The notes below the pieces were generated by a model. It worked only from the letters and a program-made list of their open reading frames with translations. It was not told the origin of the DNA and did no database searches. The translations under genes were made by a program, and so were the position numbers. From G965213525 sp965213525 (GTDB lineage Bacteria; Actinomycetota; Acidimicrobiia; Acidimicrobiales; Poriferisodalaceae): DNA of 64,000 bases. Where the stretch lies: assembly GCA_965213525.1 (NCBI GenBank), contig OZ243889.1:1612001-1676000 (forward strand), read 5' to 3'. Each line of letters opens with the position of its first letter. The first letter of the stretch is position 1. Below are positions 43,993-52,791 of the stretch, piece after piece.

Positions 43993-44227
43993 ATCAGCAC
44001 CCTACGGCCGTCCCCCAGCCGGCGAGCGGCCGGCGGCCAGCGCCGACGGGTCAGCCCGAGCCCGGCGAGGGTCGACACCCGGCGCAAGCAGGCTCACCCG
44101 GTACGCTCGTCGTCGCAGGCCGGGGCCCAGAGGGGTCGCGACCCTCACGCCCCCCGGTCCTCGGTCGACCGCGACGAGATCGACGAGATCGACGAGTTCC
44201 GGTGCGTTCCCGAGGAGCCGCCCCGAC
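43993..44227. other. Divergent control region between cobalamin adenosyltransferase and metH
   Basis: The region should contain both promoters and the metH leader. The B12-box and the SAM or SAH riboswitch cores were looked for by eye and not recognised. A 9-base tandem repeat (CGACGAGAT, CGACGAGAT, CGACGAGTT) lies at 44172-44198, about 30 bases before the metH ATG. Confidence 0.4.
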
Positions 44228-47200
44228 ATGCCCGACGCCCCGACGCCCCTGGTGGCCGCTGGCCCCGACGACCCCTACCTGCGCGCCGTCGCCGAGCGGG
44301 TCGTCATCGTCGACGGGGCGATGGGCACCTCGCTCCAAGATGCCGGCCTTGTCGCACAGGACTTCGGCGGCGCGGACCTCGAGGGGTGCAACGAGGTGCT
44401 CGTCGACACCCGTCCCGACGTCGTCACGGCCATCCACCGGTCGTTCCTCGCGCTTGGCTGCGACGTCATCGAGACCGACACCTTCGGCGGCACCCGCCTG
44501 ACCCTTGACGAGTACGGCCTCGGCCATCGGACCGAGCAGCTGAACCGCCGGGCGGCCGAGCTGGCCCGGGCCGCAGCCGACGAGCACGCCACCCCCGGCC
44601 GTCCACGCTTCGTGGCCGGATCCATGGGGCCGGGCACCAAGTTGGCCTCGATCGGCCAGATCACCTTCGCTGAGCTGCGCAACGCCTACCACGAACAGGC
44701 TCGGGGCCTGCTCGCCGGCGGCAGCGACCTGTTGATCATCGAGACGATGATGGACCTGCTGATCGCCAAGGCGGCGATGCAGGGGGCGCGCCGGGCCATG
44801 GCCGACGTCGGGCGAGCCGTCCCGTTGCAGGTGCAGGTGACCATCGAGACGAACGGGCGCATGCTCGTCGGCTCTGAGATCGGCGCGGCGGTCGCCGCCC
44901 TGGTGCCGATGCGGCCCGACGTGCTGGGTCTGAACTGCGCCACCGGGCCCGGTGAGATGGTCGAGCACGTGCGCTACCTCTCGGCGCACTGCCCCGTGCC
45001 GATCTCGGTGATCCCCAACGCCGGCCTGCCCCACGTCGAGGGCGACCGCACCGTCTATGACCTCACCCCCGAAGCCCTGGCCGCCGCCCTCGAGCGGTTC
45101 GTGCGCGACATGGGCGTGCAGGTCATCGGCGGGTGCTGCGGCACGACCCCCGCCCACCTCGAGGCGGTGATCCGGCGCTGCGCGGCGCTGGTCCCAGCCG
45201 AGCGCTCGCCGGACTTCGTCCCCCAGGTCGCCTCGACCTACGCCCCGGTCACCCTCGACCAGGACGCCTCGTTCCTCATCATCGGCGAGCGCACCAACGC
45301 CAACGGGTCCAGGCGCTTCCGTGACGCCATGCTGGCCGGCGACTGGGATACCTGCTCGCAGATGGCGAACGACCAGGTGCGAGACGGCGCCCACGTCCTT
45401 GACGTGTGCGTCGACTACGTGGGGCGCGACGGCGTGGACGACATGGCCGAGGTGGTGTCACGGCTGTCGACCACGACGACCGTGCCGCTGGTGCTCGACT
45501 CGACCGAGCCCGAGGTGATGGCCGCCGGGCTCGAGCTCGTCGGGGGCAGGGCCATCGTCAACTCGGCCAACCTCGAAGACGGCGAGGCGTCCGGGTCTCG
45601 CCTCGACCGGGTGCTGCGCCTGGCACGGGAGCACGGCGCGGCGGTGATCTGCCTGCTCATCGACGAAGACGGCCAAGCCCGTGACGTCGAGTGGAAGCTG
45701 CGGATCGCCCACCGCCTGCACGACCTGGCCGTCGGCCGCTACGGCCTCGATGCCTCTGACCTCATCTTCGACGCCCTCACCTTCCCGCTGTCGACCGGGG
45801 ATGACGACCTGCGCGGCGATGCGGTGGCGACCCTGGAGGCGATCCGGCGCATCAAGGCCGAGCTGCCCGGGGTGCGCACCACCCTCGGGGTGTCCAACGT
45901 CAGCTTCGGGCTCAAGCCCGCCGCCCGCCACGTGCTGAACAGCGTGTTCCTCGCCGAGGCCGTCGACGCCGGTCTGGATTCCGCCATCGTCCACGGCTCC
46001 AAGATCCGACCGCTGGCCCGCCTCGACCCCGAACACCGCCAGGTGTGCGAGGACCTCGTCTTCGATCGCCGGACCTTCGACGCCGACGGGCGGTGCACCT
46101 TCGACCCCCTCACCCGGCTGCTCGAGGTGTTCGCCGACGTCGAGACCGCCGTGGTCGAGGTGCAGGATCGCTCGGACTGGACGATCGAGCAGCGCCTCAG
46201 CCAGCGGATCATCGACGGCGACCGCGACGGGCTCACCGACGACCTCGACGCCGCCATGGCGGCCGGGACGCCGGCGCTCGACATCGTCAACGACACGTTG
46301 CTCGACGGCATGCGCGTGGTCGGTGAGCGCTTCGGCGCCGGCGAGATGCAGCTGCCCTTCGTGCTCCAGTCCGCCGAGACGATGAAGGCCGCGGTCGCCC
46401 ACCTCGAGCCGCACATGGATCGCGCCGACGGCCAGACCTCCAAGGGCAAGGTGGTGCTGGCGACCGTGCGCGGCGACGTCCATGACATCGGCAAGAACCT
46501 CGTCGACATCATCTTCACGAACAACGGCTACGAGGTGGTCAACCTCGGCATCAAGCAGCCGATCGGCGAGATCATCGCTGCGGTCGAACGGGTGGGGGCC
46601 GACGCCATCGGCATGAGCGGACTGCTCGTCAAGAGCACGCTCATCATGCGCGACAACCTCGTCGAGCTGAACGACCGGGGCCTCTCCCACGTGCCCGTGC
46701 TGCTGGGCGGGGCGGCGCTGACCCGCAGCTACGTCGAGCGCGACCTGCGGGACGTGTACGACGGCCGGCTGTTCTACGGCCGGGACGCCTTCGAGGGCCT
46801 CCACACGATGGACCGCCTGATGGCCATGAAGGCCTCGGGCGTCGATGACCCGGAGCTGGGACGAGCAGCGACCGGGCGGGTGCTGCCGGCGCGGCCGGCG
46901 CGACCCGACGACGCCCCCGACGAGGCGCCGGCGCCGAGCCGCTCGCCGACTGTCGAGGCGACCAACCCGTTGTTCGAGCCGCCGTTCCTGGGCTCCGAGC
47001 TCGTCAAGGGCCTGTCCCTCGACGAGATCGCCGGGTTCGTCAACGAGACCGCCCTGTTCCGCAACCAGTGGCAGTACCGGCCCGAGGCGGGCGAGGACGA
47101 CGAGGCGTTCCGGGCCCGCATCCGTCCGGTGCTGCGCGCCGAGCTGGCCCGGGCCACCGCCGAGGGCCTGCTCGTGCCCCAGGTCGTCTACGGGTACTTC

Positions 47201-47764
47201 CCGGCGAGCGCCGACGGGGACGACCTGGTCGTGTGGACCGACCGCGACCGCACCGAGGTGGCCGCCCGCTTCACCTTCCCCCGCCAGCCGAGGGCGCCGC
47301 ACCTGTGCATCGCCGACTTCTTCCGGCCCTGTGACGACGCCGAGACCGACACCGTGGCGTTCCACATCGTGACGATGGGCGAGGCGGTGTCGGCGCGGGC
47401 GGCCGAGCTGTTCGCCGCCGACCGCTACGGCGACTACCTGCTGCTGCACGGCCTGGGGGTCGAGATGGCCGAGGCGCTGGCCGAGATGTGGCACCGTCGC
47501 ATCCGCACCGAGTGGGGCTTCGTCGACGAGGACGGCCCGACGCTCGGTGGGCTGTTCCGCCAGCGGTACCGGGGCGGGCGGTACTCCTTCGGCTACCCGG
47601 CCTGTCCGGAGCTGGAGGACAACGCCACCATCGCCCGCCTCCTCGACGCCGACCGCATCGGCGTGGTCTGCTCGGAGGAGTCGTCATGGCAGTACCAGCC
47701 CGAGCAGACGACGTCGGCGATCATCTGCCACCACCCCCAGGCCAAGTACTTCGTCATCCGGTGA
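44228..47764 (+). CDS. metH: Cobalamin-dependent methionine synthase
   Basis: A 1178-residue four-module enzyme moving a methyl group from methyltetrahydrofolate to homocysteine via cobalamin. Homocysteine domain: DGAMGTSLQDAGL and the zinc Cys in LGLNCATG (C237) and GGCCGTTPAH (C303, C304). Folate domain: FLIIGERTNANGSRRFRDAM and VLDVCVDYVGRDGVDDM. Cobalamin domain: VRGDVHDIGKNLVDIIFTNN with the ligand His at about 752 and IGMSGLLVKSTLIMRDN. Activation domain: EMWHRRIRTEWGF and RYSFGYPACPELEDN for AdoMet. The E. coli enzyme is 1227 residues, so this one is complete. ATG 44228 starts the family N-terminus; the open frame upstream covers the divergent gene and is rejected. Confidence 0.95.
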   Translation: MPDAPTPLVAAGPDDPYLRAVAERVVIVDGAMGTSLQDAGLVAQDFGGADLEGCNEVLVDTRPDVVTAIHRSFLALGCDVIETDTFGGTRLTLDEYGLGHRTEQLNRRAAELARAAADEHATPGRPRFVAGSMGPGTKLASIGQITFAELRNAYHEQARGLLAGGSDLLIIETMMDLLIAKAAMQGARRAMADVGRAVPLQVQVTIETNGRMLVGSEIGAAVAALVPMRPDVLGLNCATGPGEMVEHVRYLSAHCPVPISVIPNAGLPHVEGDRTVYDLTPEALAAALERFVRDMGVQVIGGCCGTTPAHLEAVIRRCAALVPAERSPDFVPQVASTYAPVTLDQDASFLIIGERTNANGSRRFRDAMLAGDWDTCSQMANDQVRDGAHVLDVCVDYVGRDGVDDMAEVVSRLSTTTTVPLVLDSTEPEVMAAGLELVGGRAIVNSANLEDGEASGSRLDRVLRLAREHGAAVICLLIDEDGQARDVEWKLRIAHRLHDLAVGRYGLDASDLIFDALTFPLSTGDDDLRGDAVATLEAIRRIKAELPGVRTTLGVSNVSFGLKPAARHVLNSVFLAEAVDAGLDSAIVHGSKIRPLARLDPEHRQVCEDLVFDRRTFDADGRCTFDPLTRLLEVFADVETAVVEVQDRSDWTIEQRLSQRIIDGDRDGLTDDLDAAMAAGTPALDIVNDTLLDGMRVVGERFGAGEMQLPFVLQSAETMKAAVAHLEPHMDRADGQTSKGKVVLATVRGDVHDIGKNLVDIIFTNNGYEVVNLGIKQPIGEIIAAVERVGADAIGMSGLLVKSTLIMRDNLVELNDRGLSHVPVLLGGAALTRSYVERDLRDVYDGRLFYGRDAFEGLHTMDRLMAMKASGVDDPELGRAATGRVLPARPARPDDAPDEAPAPSRSPTVEATNPLFEPPFLGSELVKGLSLDEIAGFVNETALFRNQWQYRPEAGEDDEAFRARIRPVLRAELARATAEGLLVPQVVYGYFPASADGDDLVVWTDRDRTEVAARFTFPRQPRAPHLCIADFFRPCDDAETDTVAFHIVTMGEAVSARAAELFAADRYGDYLLLHGLGVEMAEALAEMWHRRIRTEWGFVDEDGPTLGGLFRQRYRGGRYSFGYPACPELEDNATIARLLDADRIGVVCSEESSWQYQPEQTTSAIICHHPQAKYFVIR

Positions 47765-47786
47765 GCCGCAGGGCCCGCACCGCAGC

Positions 47787-47858
47787 GCCGGGCAGGCCGA
47801 ACCGGGAACGGCTCAGCCGGGCAGGCCGAGCCGGGCGGGCCGAACGAGAAACGGCTCA
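47787..47858. repeat. Imperfect tandem repeat after metH
   Basis: GCCGGGCAGGCCGA...AACGGCTCA occurs at 47787-47815 and in an expanded form at 47816-47858, followed by the first bases of another copy. It ends exactly at the stop codon of the DUF2855 remnant on the minus strand. Confidence 0.55.
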
Positions 47859-48107
47859 GCCGGGCAGGGCGATGGTGGCCGTCGCCGGGGACGAGCGGGC
47901 GTCGAGCAGGCCGAGGTAGGCGGCCAGCACGGCGTCGGGGCCCTCGTGGTGGACCACGTCGAGCCATCCGTCGGCGTCGATCACGAAGGCGTCCCACGCC
48001 TCGCCGAGGCGGGTGTCGAAGCCGCCGGGCCCCCAGTCGGCGTTGCGCTTGACGATCTGGTCCGGGGCGAAGAACAGCGACGGCGTCGGCCCGGGCAACC
48101 CGGCGCT
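47856..48107 (-). pseudogene. C-terminal remnant of a DUF2855-family gene
   Basis: On the minus strand this reads GLPGPTPSLFFAPDQIVKRN, ADWGPGGFDTRLGEAWDAFV and WLDVVHHEGPDAVLAAYLGL, ending TATIALPG and TGA at 47858-47856. That is the last 79 or so residues of the intact DUF2855 protein at 51576-52661, almost unchanged. The rest is cut off by an ISL3-type element beginning near 48119; a second remnant with the N-terminus lies beyond it at 49478-49588. There is no start codon, so it cannot be expressed on its own. Confidence 0.8.
47862..48102. repeat. 241-base near-identical direct repeat, copy A
   Basis: Aligns without gaps to 51582-51822 with an offset of 3720 bases. Mismatches were seen only at 47880, 47883 and 48063. 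Both copies are in the same orientation and cover the C-terminal coding part of a DUF2855 gene. Confidence 0.9.
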
Positions 48108-48118
48108 GCGCGGGAACG

Positions 48119-48130
48119 TGGGGTGAGGGC
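48119..48130. repeat. Candidate left terminal inverted repeat of the ISL3-like element
   Basis: TGGGGTGAGGGC matches the reverse complement of 49446-49457 at all 12 positions. Confidence 0.55.
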
Positions 48131-48207
48131 CGGGTAGGGGTCCACCGGCGCGGGTCGGGGCCCCGCTGGAATCGGTGTTGCGACACGCCGAACCAGGAGA
48201 GGCCCCG

Positions 48208-49460
48208 ATGGCTCCCGATGCTATGCACATCCGTCTGCACCTGCGCCTGATCAGGGTGATCGAGGTCGAAGCCGACACGGCGTCGGCGGTGACGGTGAGG
48301 GTTGGGTCGACCCGGTCGTGGTCGCGGTGTGGGGACTGCGGGTTCGTCTGCCGGCGGGTCCATGATCGCCGCCCGCAGAAGATCCGGGATCTGCCGATCT
48401 CGGGCCTGCGGTGACCCTGGTGTGGGACCGACGGCGCTTCGCTTGTGGCAACTGCGACCGGCGCCACCTCGAGACCCATCCCGAGTTCGAGGGACGCCTC
48501 ACCCGCCGTCTGGCCCGGGACCTGGTCCGTGACGCCCGGGTGATGCCGATCCGGGCGGTCGCCCGGCGGCATCGGATCTCGTGGGCCTCGATCATGGCGC
48601 TGGTCTCGGCGTGGGCAGTGCTGGTGGGTGAGCATCGCCGGTCCCAGCGGTGCCGGGTGCTGCTCATCGACGAGACCGCCATGCGCCGCCGGCACCGCTA
48701 CGTCACGGTCGTGATGAGCGGTGAGACCGGCGAGGTGCTCGCCCCCATGATCGCCCACCGCAACGCCGCTGCGCTCAACGGGTTCCTCATCTCCCAGGGC
48801 CCTGCCTGGCGACGTCGGGTGCAGGTCGTGGTCACCGACGGCTCGCGCTCGTACCGGGCATCGGTGCGCGCCCATCTGCCCGGCGCAGTCCACGTGCTGG
48901 ATCGCTTCCACGTCATCAGATGGTTCGCGGCCGGGTTGACCCTGGCCCGCCGCGAGACCCAGCGCCGTGAGCCCCGCGGCAAGGTCCGCCCCGCGTTCGT
49001 GCCCGAGATCTTCCGGGCCCGGTTCGTGATGCTCACCCGCGCCGATCACCTCGACGATGACCAACGAGCTCGCCTCGAGGACCTACTCCAACGACATCGC
49101 GGGCTCGGTCAGGCCTGGGCGGCGCTCCAAGAGCTCTACGGCCTCTACACCGCCGCCACCCACCACGAGGCGATCGCCGCGATGGACCGCTTCTGTGACA
49201 TCTACGCCACCGGCGAGATCCCCTCCTTCGACGGCGTCCTCGACGCCCTGGTCGAGTGGGCACCAGAGATCCCCGCTTTCCACCACCCCAAGGCCGCCAG
49301 GATCAGCAACGGCCGCCTCGAAGGCACCAACAACAAGCTTCAAGTCCTGCGCCGGGTCGCCTACGGGTTCACCAACCGAGCCAACTACCAAGCCCGCGGC
49401 ATCCTCGCCTGCCCACCCCTACCATCACCCCCACCGAGACCAGCCGCCCTCACCCCATGA
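48208..49460 (+). pseudogene. ISL3-family transposase split by a -1 frame change
   Basis: ATG 48208 (good AGGAGAGG site at 48196-48203) starts MAPDAMHIRLHLRLIRVIEV and a zinc-finger half (CGDCGFVCRRVHDRRPQKIR), which stops at TGA 48412-48414. The second half starts in the -1 frame at GTG 48411 with TLVWDRRRFACGNCDRRHLE, the other zinc-finger half. The DDE nuclease follows: Asp in VLLIDETAMRRRHRYVTV, Asp in VVVTDGSRSYRASVRA and Glu in ARISNGRLEGTNNKLQVLRR. A one-base slip at CTGCGGTGACC would join the halves. It is either a frameshift mutation or programmed frameshifting; ISL3 elements normally have one open frame, so mutation is likelier. Confidence 0.78.
49446..49457. repeat. Candidate right terminal inverted repeat of the ISL3-like element
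   Basis: GCCCTCACCCCA is the exact reverse complement of the left repeat at 48119-48130. Confidence 0.55.
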
Positions 49461-49477
49461 ACACGCGCAGTCTCCAC

Positions 49478-49588
49478 AAGCGCCGCTGGCGCCTCGCCGT
49501 CGCCGACCTGGACCCCGGCACCGGGCGCCTCGATGACCTCGGCAGTTCGCAGATCGTCTCGGCGCACCACGAGATCCCACTCAGCCAT
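49478..49588 (-). pseudogene. N-terminal remnant of a DUF2855-family gene
   Basis: ATG 49588 reads MAEWDLVVRRDDLRTAEVIE; 21 of the first 25 residues equal the start of the intact copy at 52661. Similarity fades after about 37 codons, near the right end of the IS. With the C-terminal remnant at 47856 it marks a DUF2855 gene that received the element and lost its middle. This end has diverged from the intact copy much more than the C-terminal end has. Confidence 0.7.
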
Positions 49589-49867
49589 CGACCCCACGTC
49601 GCAGTTACCCGGCCGCCGACGTCGGCGACCGACGGTTGCGGATGTTCGGGGAGTTCAGGGGGCCCCTACAACCGTTTCGTACTTTCTGTTCTGTCCATGC
49701 CTCGTCGAGACCGTGAGCGACCAGGATCGCCAGGCCCTCAGCGACCGGCAACGTCCTCTCGACGCTGGGGTCAGCGAATAGCATCGCTTGTTGTCGTCCC
49801 GCCTCCCGCCTCCCAGGACCGGCAGAAATCGCATCTGCTACGATCCCTTCGGCGCCGGGGGGGTCTC

Positions 49868-50479
49868 ATGACACGACGACGGTTCGAGCGGTCGGTCCGG
49901 GCGAGGGGCGACGCAGACCTGCTGCTCGGCGCGCAAGCTCCGGCAGCATCGTCGGCGATGTTCGATGAGTTTTATCGACGGCACGAGGGCAGCATCTGCC
50001 TCTACTTCTCTCGCCGAGTAGTGGGCTCAGATGTTCCAGCCGACTTGACCGCGGAGACGTTCACTCGTGCGCTCGCGCACCTTGGGCGGTTCGACCCGGC
50101 TCGAGGAAGGCCTGCGGGGTGGCTGTTCGGGATCGCCCGTAACGTGTTGCGCGAGCACCAGCGAGCGGTGCGGGCAGACGTCCTGGTGCGTCGACGGTTC
50201 GACGATGTTCCTGCGGACCCAACGGCGCTCCCCGAGGTTGAGCGGGTGCTCGACCGGATGGAAGGCAGTGCGCTCGCCTCGCTACTACCCCGTCTCCCGA
50301 GCACGCAGCGCGACGCCCTCCTCTGCCGCATGCTCACGGACGGCGATGGGCGAGCGATCGCAGACCACCTTGGGTGCACCCCCGGCAACGCCCGCGTCAT
50401 CCTTCACCGAGCGACGTTAACGATGCGCCAACTGTACCGCCGCGTTCATCGGGTGCCGTCGAACAGGACCCAGACCTGA
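49868..50479 (+). CDS. ECF-type RNA polymerase sigma factor
   Basis: A 203-residue sigma-70-family protein. Region 2 is FDEFYRRHEGSICLYFSRRV to PAGWLFGIARNVLREHQRAV (about 38-105). Region 4 is SLLPRLPSTQRDALLCRMLT and GRAIADHLGCTPGNARVILH (about 140-190), the helix-turn-helix for the -35 element. ATG 49868 is chosen by region 2 position; the open frame before it crosses the IS. It overlaps 34 bases tail-to-tail with the secreted repeat protein gene at 50446. No anti-sigma gene is adjacent. GC content looks lower here than in the flanks, suggesting a different origin. Confidence 0.82.
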   Translation: MTRRRFERSVRARGDADLLLGAQAPAASSAMFDEFYRRHEGSICLYFSRRVVGSDVPADLTAETFTRALAHLGRFDPARGRPAGWLFGIARNVLREHQRAVRADVLVRRRFDDVPADPTALPEVERVLDRMEGSALASLLPRLPSTQRDALLCRMLTDGDGRAIADHLGCTPGNARVILHRATLTMRQLYRRVHRVPSNRTQT

Positions 50480-51327
50480 TCGTCCGATCTGCCGTCCAAT
50501 GCGACTGCACCAAGTCCCGCCGGCCCGACATCCTGCGCGTCGTCCAGAGCGATCACATCCCCGGACGACGTCAACGACCAGAAACCGGGCTGTCCTGTGG
50601 TCGTGCCCGCAACCGCGATGACCTCTTCGCCGTCGCCCAGGTCGTGTTCCTCCTGAACCACCGCCGCGTCGCCCGCTGCGCCGATGGACCCGAGGGAAAG
50701 GGTCATCCAGTAGCCGTCGCCCTCCGACGTCGGGGTGATTGCGATACCCGTTTCGAGCCCTTCAGACAGCCGCACCGGGTAGATGTCACTGCCATAGAAG
50801 CCGACGTCGCCGAACGCGAACACACCACCATCTTCGGCGTACAGCCAGTACCCACTTCCCTCCGGGTGGACCGCCATGTCAACGATCGGCCCGGCCAAGT
50901 CGAGGTCAGCCGCTGACCCGTGAAATGGCACGCCGAAGCTGAACACCCCCCCGTCAGCAGCCGCCAGCCAGTACCCATCTCCATACGTCTCGATCGCCAC
51001 CACCGGCGCTCGCAGCGGAACTGAGCCCATCGATCCGGCGAAGGTCGCATCCCCGTAAGCGAACACCCCCCCATCCTCCCCCGCCAAGTAGTAGCCCTCG
51101 CCCGACGGCGTCGCAGCCACGTCGACCAGCGATCCGTTCAGCGGGAAGTCGGGCTCCCCATAATGCTCGGCGGCACCGAGCGCAATGACTGAACGAGAGC
51201 CCTCCACCGCCGGCTCGCCGGATTGGGCTCCAGCCGCCCCTCCGGTCAGCGTTGTGAGAGCCGCCACCACGAGCAGCGACCTCGGGCGAGAGAGACCACA
51301 GAGACCTCCGCCCCTAAACGTATCCAT
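50446..51327 (-). CDS. Secreted protein of DGGVFAFGD-type repeats
   Basis: A 293-residue exported protein: signal peptide MDTFRGGGLCGLSRPRSLLV with VAALTTLTGGAAGAQ, then four to five repeats of about 45 residues (GYYLAGEDGGVFAYGDATFA; GYWLAAADGGVFSFGVPFHG; GYWLYAEDGGVFAFGDVGFY; GYWMTLSLGSIGAAGD), and a C-terminus FWSLTSSGDVIALDDAQDV. The repeats match the C-terminal module of the protease at 26285 but here stand alone. GGAGGACG just before ATG 51327 is a strong ribosome binding site and decides the start. A propeller-like surface or binding role is inferred. Confidence 0.75.
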   Translation of the reverse strand: MDTFRGGGLCGLSRPRSLLVVAALTTLTGGAAGAQSGEPAVEGSRSVIALGAAEHYGEPDFPLNGSLVDVAATPSGEGYYLAGEDGGVFAYGDATFAGSMGSVPLRAPVVAIETYGDGYWLAAADGGVFSFGVPFHGSAADLDLAGPIVDMAVHPEGSGYWLYAEDGGVFAFGDVGFYGSDIYPVRLSEGLETGIAITPTSEGDGYWMTLSLGSIGAAGDAAVVQEEHDLGDGEEVIAVAGTTTGQPGFWSLTSSGDVIALDDAQDVGPAGLGAVALDGRSDDQVWVLFDGTR

Positions 51328-51575
51328 TCGTCCTCCGAGTTCGGACCACGACCAACCTTCAAGTTTCAGCATGAGTGTGGGGCTGCTTCCTCCACACCAG
51401 TACTTGCGCAGAAGGCGGAGCGCGTTACAGCTCTCTTCAGTCCCGAGGCGCCTGTGGTGTCCCGCCGGCTCCGCCAACTCGTCCATCTCGTCAGGCAGCA
51501 CTGGGGCCAGGCTATGCCGCATCCTGGAAGCGGTGGGTCCCTAGCCGGTGAAGGGTGATCGACGCACCTGAGCCC

Positions 51576-52661
51576 TCATCGGGGCAGGGCGATGGTGGCG
51601 GTGGCCGGGGACGAGCGGGCGTCGAGCAGGCCGAGGTAGGCGGCCAGCACGGCGTCGGGGCCCTCGTGGTGGACCACGTCGAGCCATCCGTCGGCGTCGA
51701 TCACGAAGGCGTCCCACGCCTCGCCGAGGCGGGTGTCGAAGCCGCCGGGCCCCCAGTCGGCGTTGCGCTTGACGATCTGGTCGGGGGCGAAGAACAGCGA
51801 CGGCGTCGGCCCGGGCAACCCGCCCCCGGCGCCGGCACGGTCCTCCCAATGGGTCGCCCCCACCGTGATCGACGCCTGCAGCGCCTCGCCGTGGTGGGTG
51901 TGGATGGCTCGCAGCACCTCGCCGTCGCCGGCCATGTCGACCGACACCGCCGGGCGGTCGGCGGGTAACCGGGCGATGTCGTCGTAGGTGACCACGGTGT
52001 CGTACACGCCGAGCGCCTCGACGAAGTCGACGTTGGACGCAGAGGTCAGCCCGACGATCTCCACCGGATGGGCCCGCCGGCGGTGCAGGCACCACGCCGT
52101 GCCGAAGGAGGTCTTGGACGAGGCGCTGGTGAGCACGACCGCCTCGGCGTCGTGGAACCCGGCGTCGGCCAGGGCGTCGTCGATGACGAACGACGTGGTG
52201 AACAACGGCCGCAGCAGCGCCTCGAGATCCTCGTCGTGGCGATCACGGCCCGCCGGCACCCGGGCGTAGGAGTTGTAGACGCTCGGCAACTTCGCCCGAT
52301 GGGCCGAGGCGTCGGTGAGGCGGTGCGGCCCGATCCTGTCGGGGCGGATCACCAGGTGGGTCGACATCGGCAGGTAGCCGTAGAGCCGCTCGCCCTCGGC
52401 GACGCCGTCGACGGTCGTGGCGACGACGTCGGCGAAGCCCCACACCGGCACCCGGCCCCACCCCTCAGCGGCCGGGAAGAACGACCAGTACGACATCAGG
52501 TCGCCGGCCACGGCGTAGGTGACGTTGTTGGCGGTCAGGGCGAAGCGCTCGACGGCCACCAGCACCTCGCCGTCGGCGAGCTCGGTGCCCGCGCCGGGCG
52601 CCTCGACCACCTCGGCCGTCCGAAGTTCCTCGCGCCGCACGACGAGATCCCAGCCAGCCAT
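51576..52661 (-). CDS. DUF2855-family protein (intact copy)
   Basis: A 361-residue protein of unknown function, distantly like the medium-chain dehydrogenase/quinone reductase fold. It starts MAGWDLVVRREELRTAEVVE, with WGFADVVATTVDGVAEGERL near residue 90, a nucleotide-binding-like stretch EAVVLTSASSKTSFGTAWCL near 185, and ends FVIDADGWLDVVHHEGPDAV ... TIALPR. ATG 52661 is the start; the longer frame crosses short repeats. Its last 80 or so codons are almost identical in DNA to a remnant at 47856. DUF2855 proteins often lie near fatty-acid or aromatic metabolism genes, but nothing here supports a particular job. Confidence 0.75.
   Translation of the reverse strand: MAGWDLVVRREELRTAEVVEAPGAGTELADGEVLVAVERFALTANNVTYAVAGDLMSYWSFFPAAEGWGRVPVWGFADVVATTVDGVAEGERLYGYLPMSTHLVIRPDRIGPHRLTDASAHRAKLPSVYNSYARVPAGRDRHDEDLEALLRPLFTTSFVIDDALADAGFHDAEAVVLTSASSKTSFGTAWCLHRRRAHPVEIVGLTSASNVDFVEALGVYDTVVTYDDIARLPADRPAVSVDMAGDGEVLRAIHTHHGEALQASITVGATHWEDRAGAGGGLPGPTPSLFFAPDQIVKRNADWGPGGFDTRLGEAWDAFVIDADGWLDVVHHEGPDAVLAAYLGLLDARSSPATATIALPR
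51582..51822. repeat. 241-base near-identical direct repeat, copy B
   Basis: Partner of 47862-48102 in the same orientation, within the intact DUF2855 gene. Identity ends at 51822, after CCCGGGCAACCCG. Confidence 0.9.
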
Positions 52662-52791
52662 CGACCCTCCCCCGTCGCGACCACCCAGCCGGCGACGTCG
52701 GCGACCGTAGGCGACTGTCGGGCCGACCACGTCGGCAACCGTCGGCGACCACCCGACCGGGGGCGTCGACGACCGTCGGCGACCACCAGGC

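Larger units (their letters stand above)
48119..49457 (+). mobile_element. ISL3-family-like insertion sequence, about 1.34 kb
   Basis: A transposase gene is bounded by candidate terminal inverted repeats, TGGGGTGAGGGC at 48119-48130 and its reverse complement GCCCTCACCCCA at 49446-49457. Both outer flanks match parts of the DUF2855 gene, so the element lies inside that gene's remains. An 8-base target duplication, usual for ISL3, was not found, and most of the target gene is missing; a deletion next to the element would explain both. The transposase stop codon lies at or just past the right repeat, so the right boundary could be a few bases further on. Confidence 0.7.

Noticed and set aside
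43993..44227. Cobalamin, SAM or SAH riboswitch before metH
   Set aside because: The conserved core sequences were not found by eye; a covariance-model search would be needed to claim one.
41995..44508. An 837-codon plus-strand open frame opposite pepA and the adenosyltransferase
   Set aside because: Antisense shadow of well-supported genes that also runs into metH; no recognisable protein sequence.
45458..47494. A 678-codon minus-strand open frame opposite metH
   Set aside because: metH has every catalytic motif in the opposite frame; this is a GC-driven shadow.
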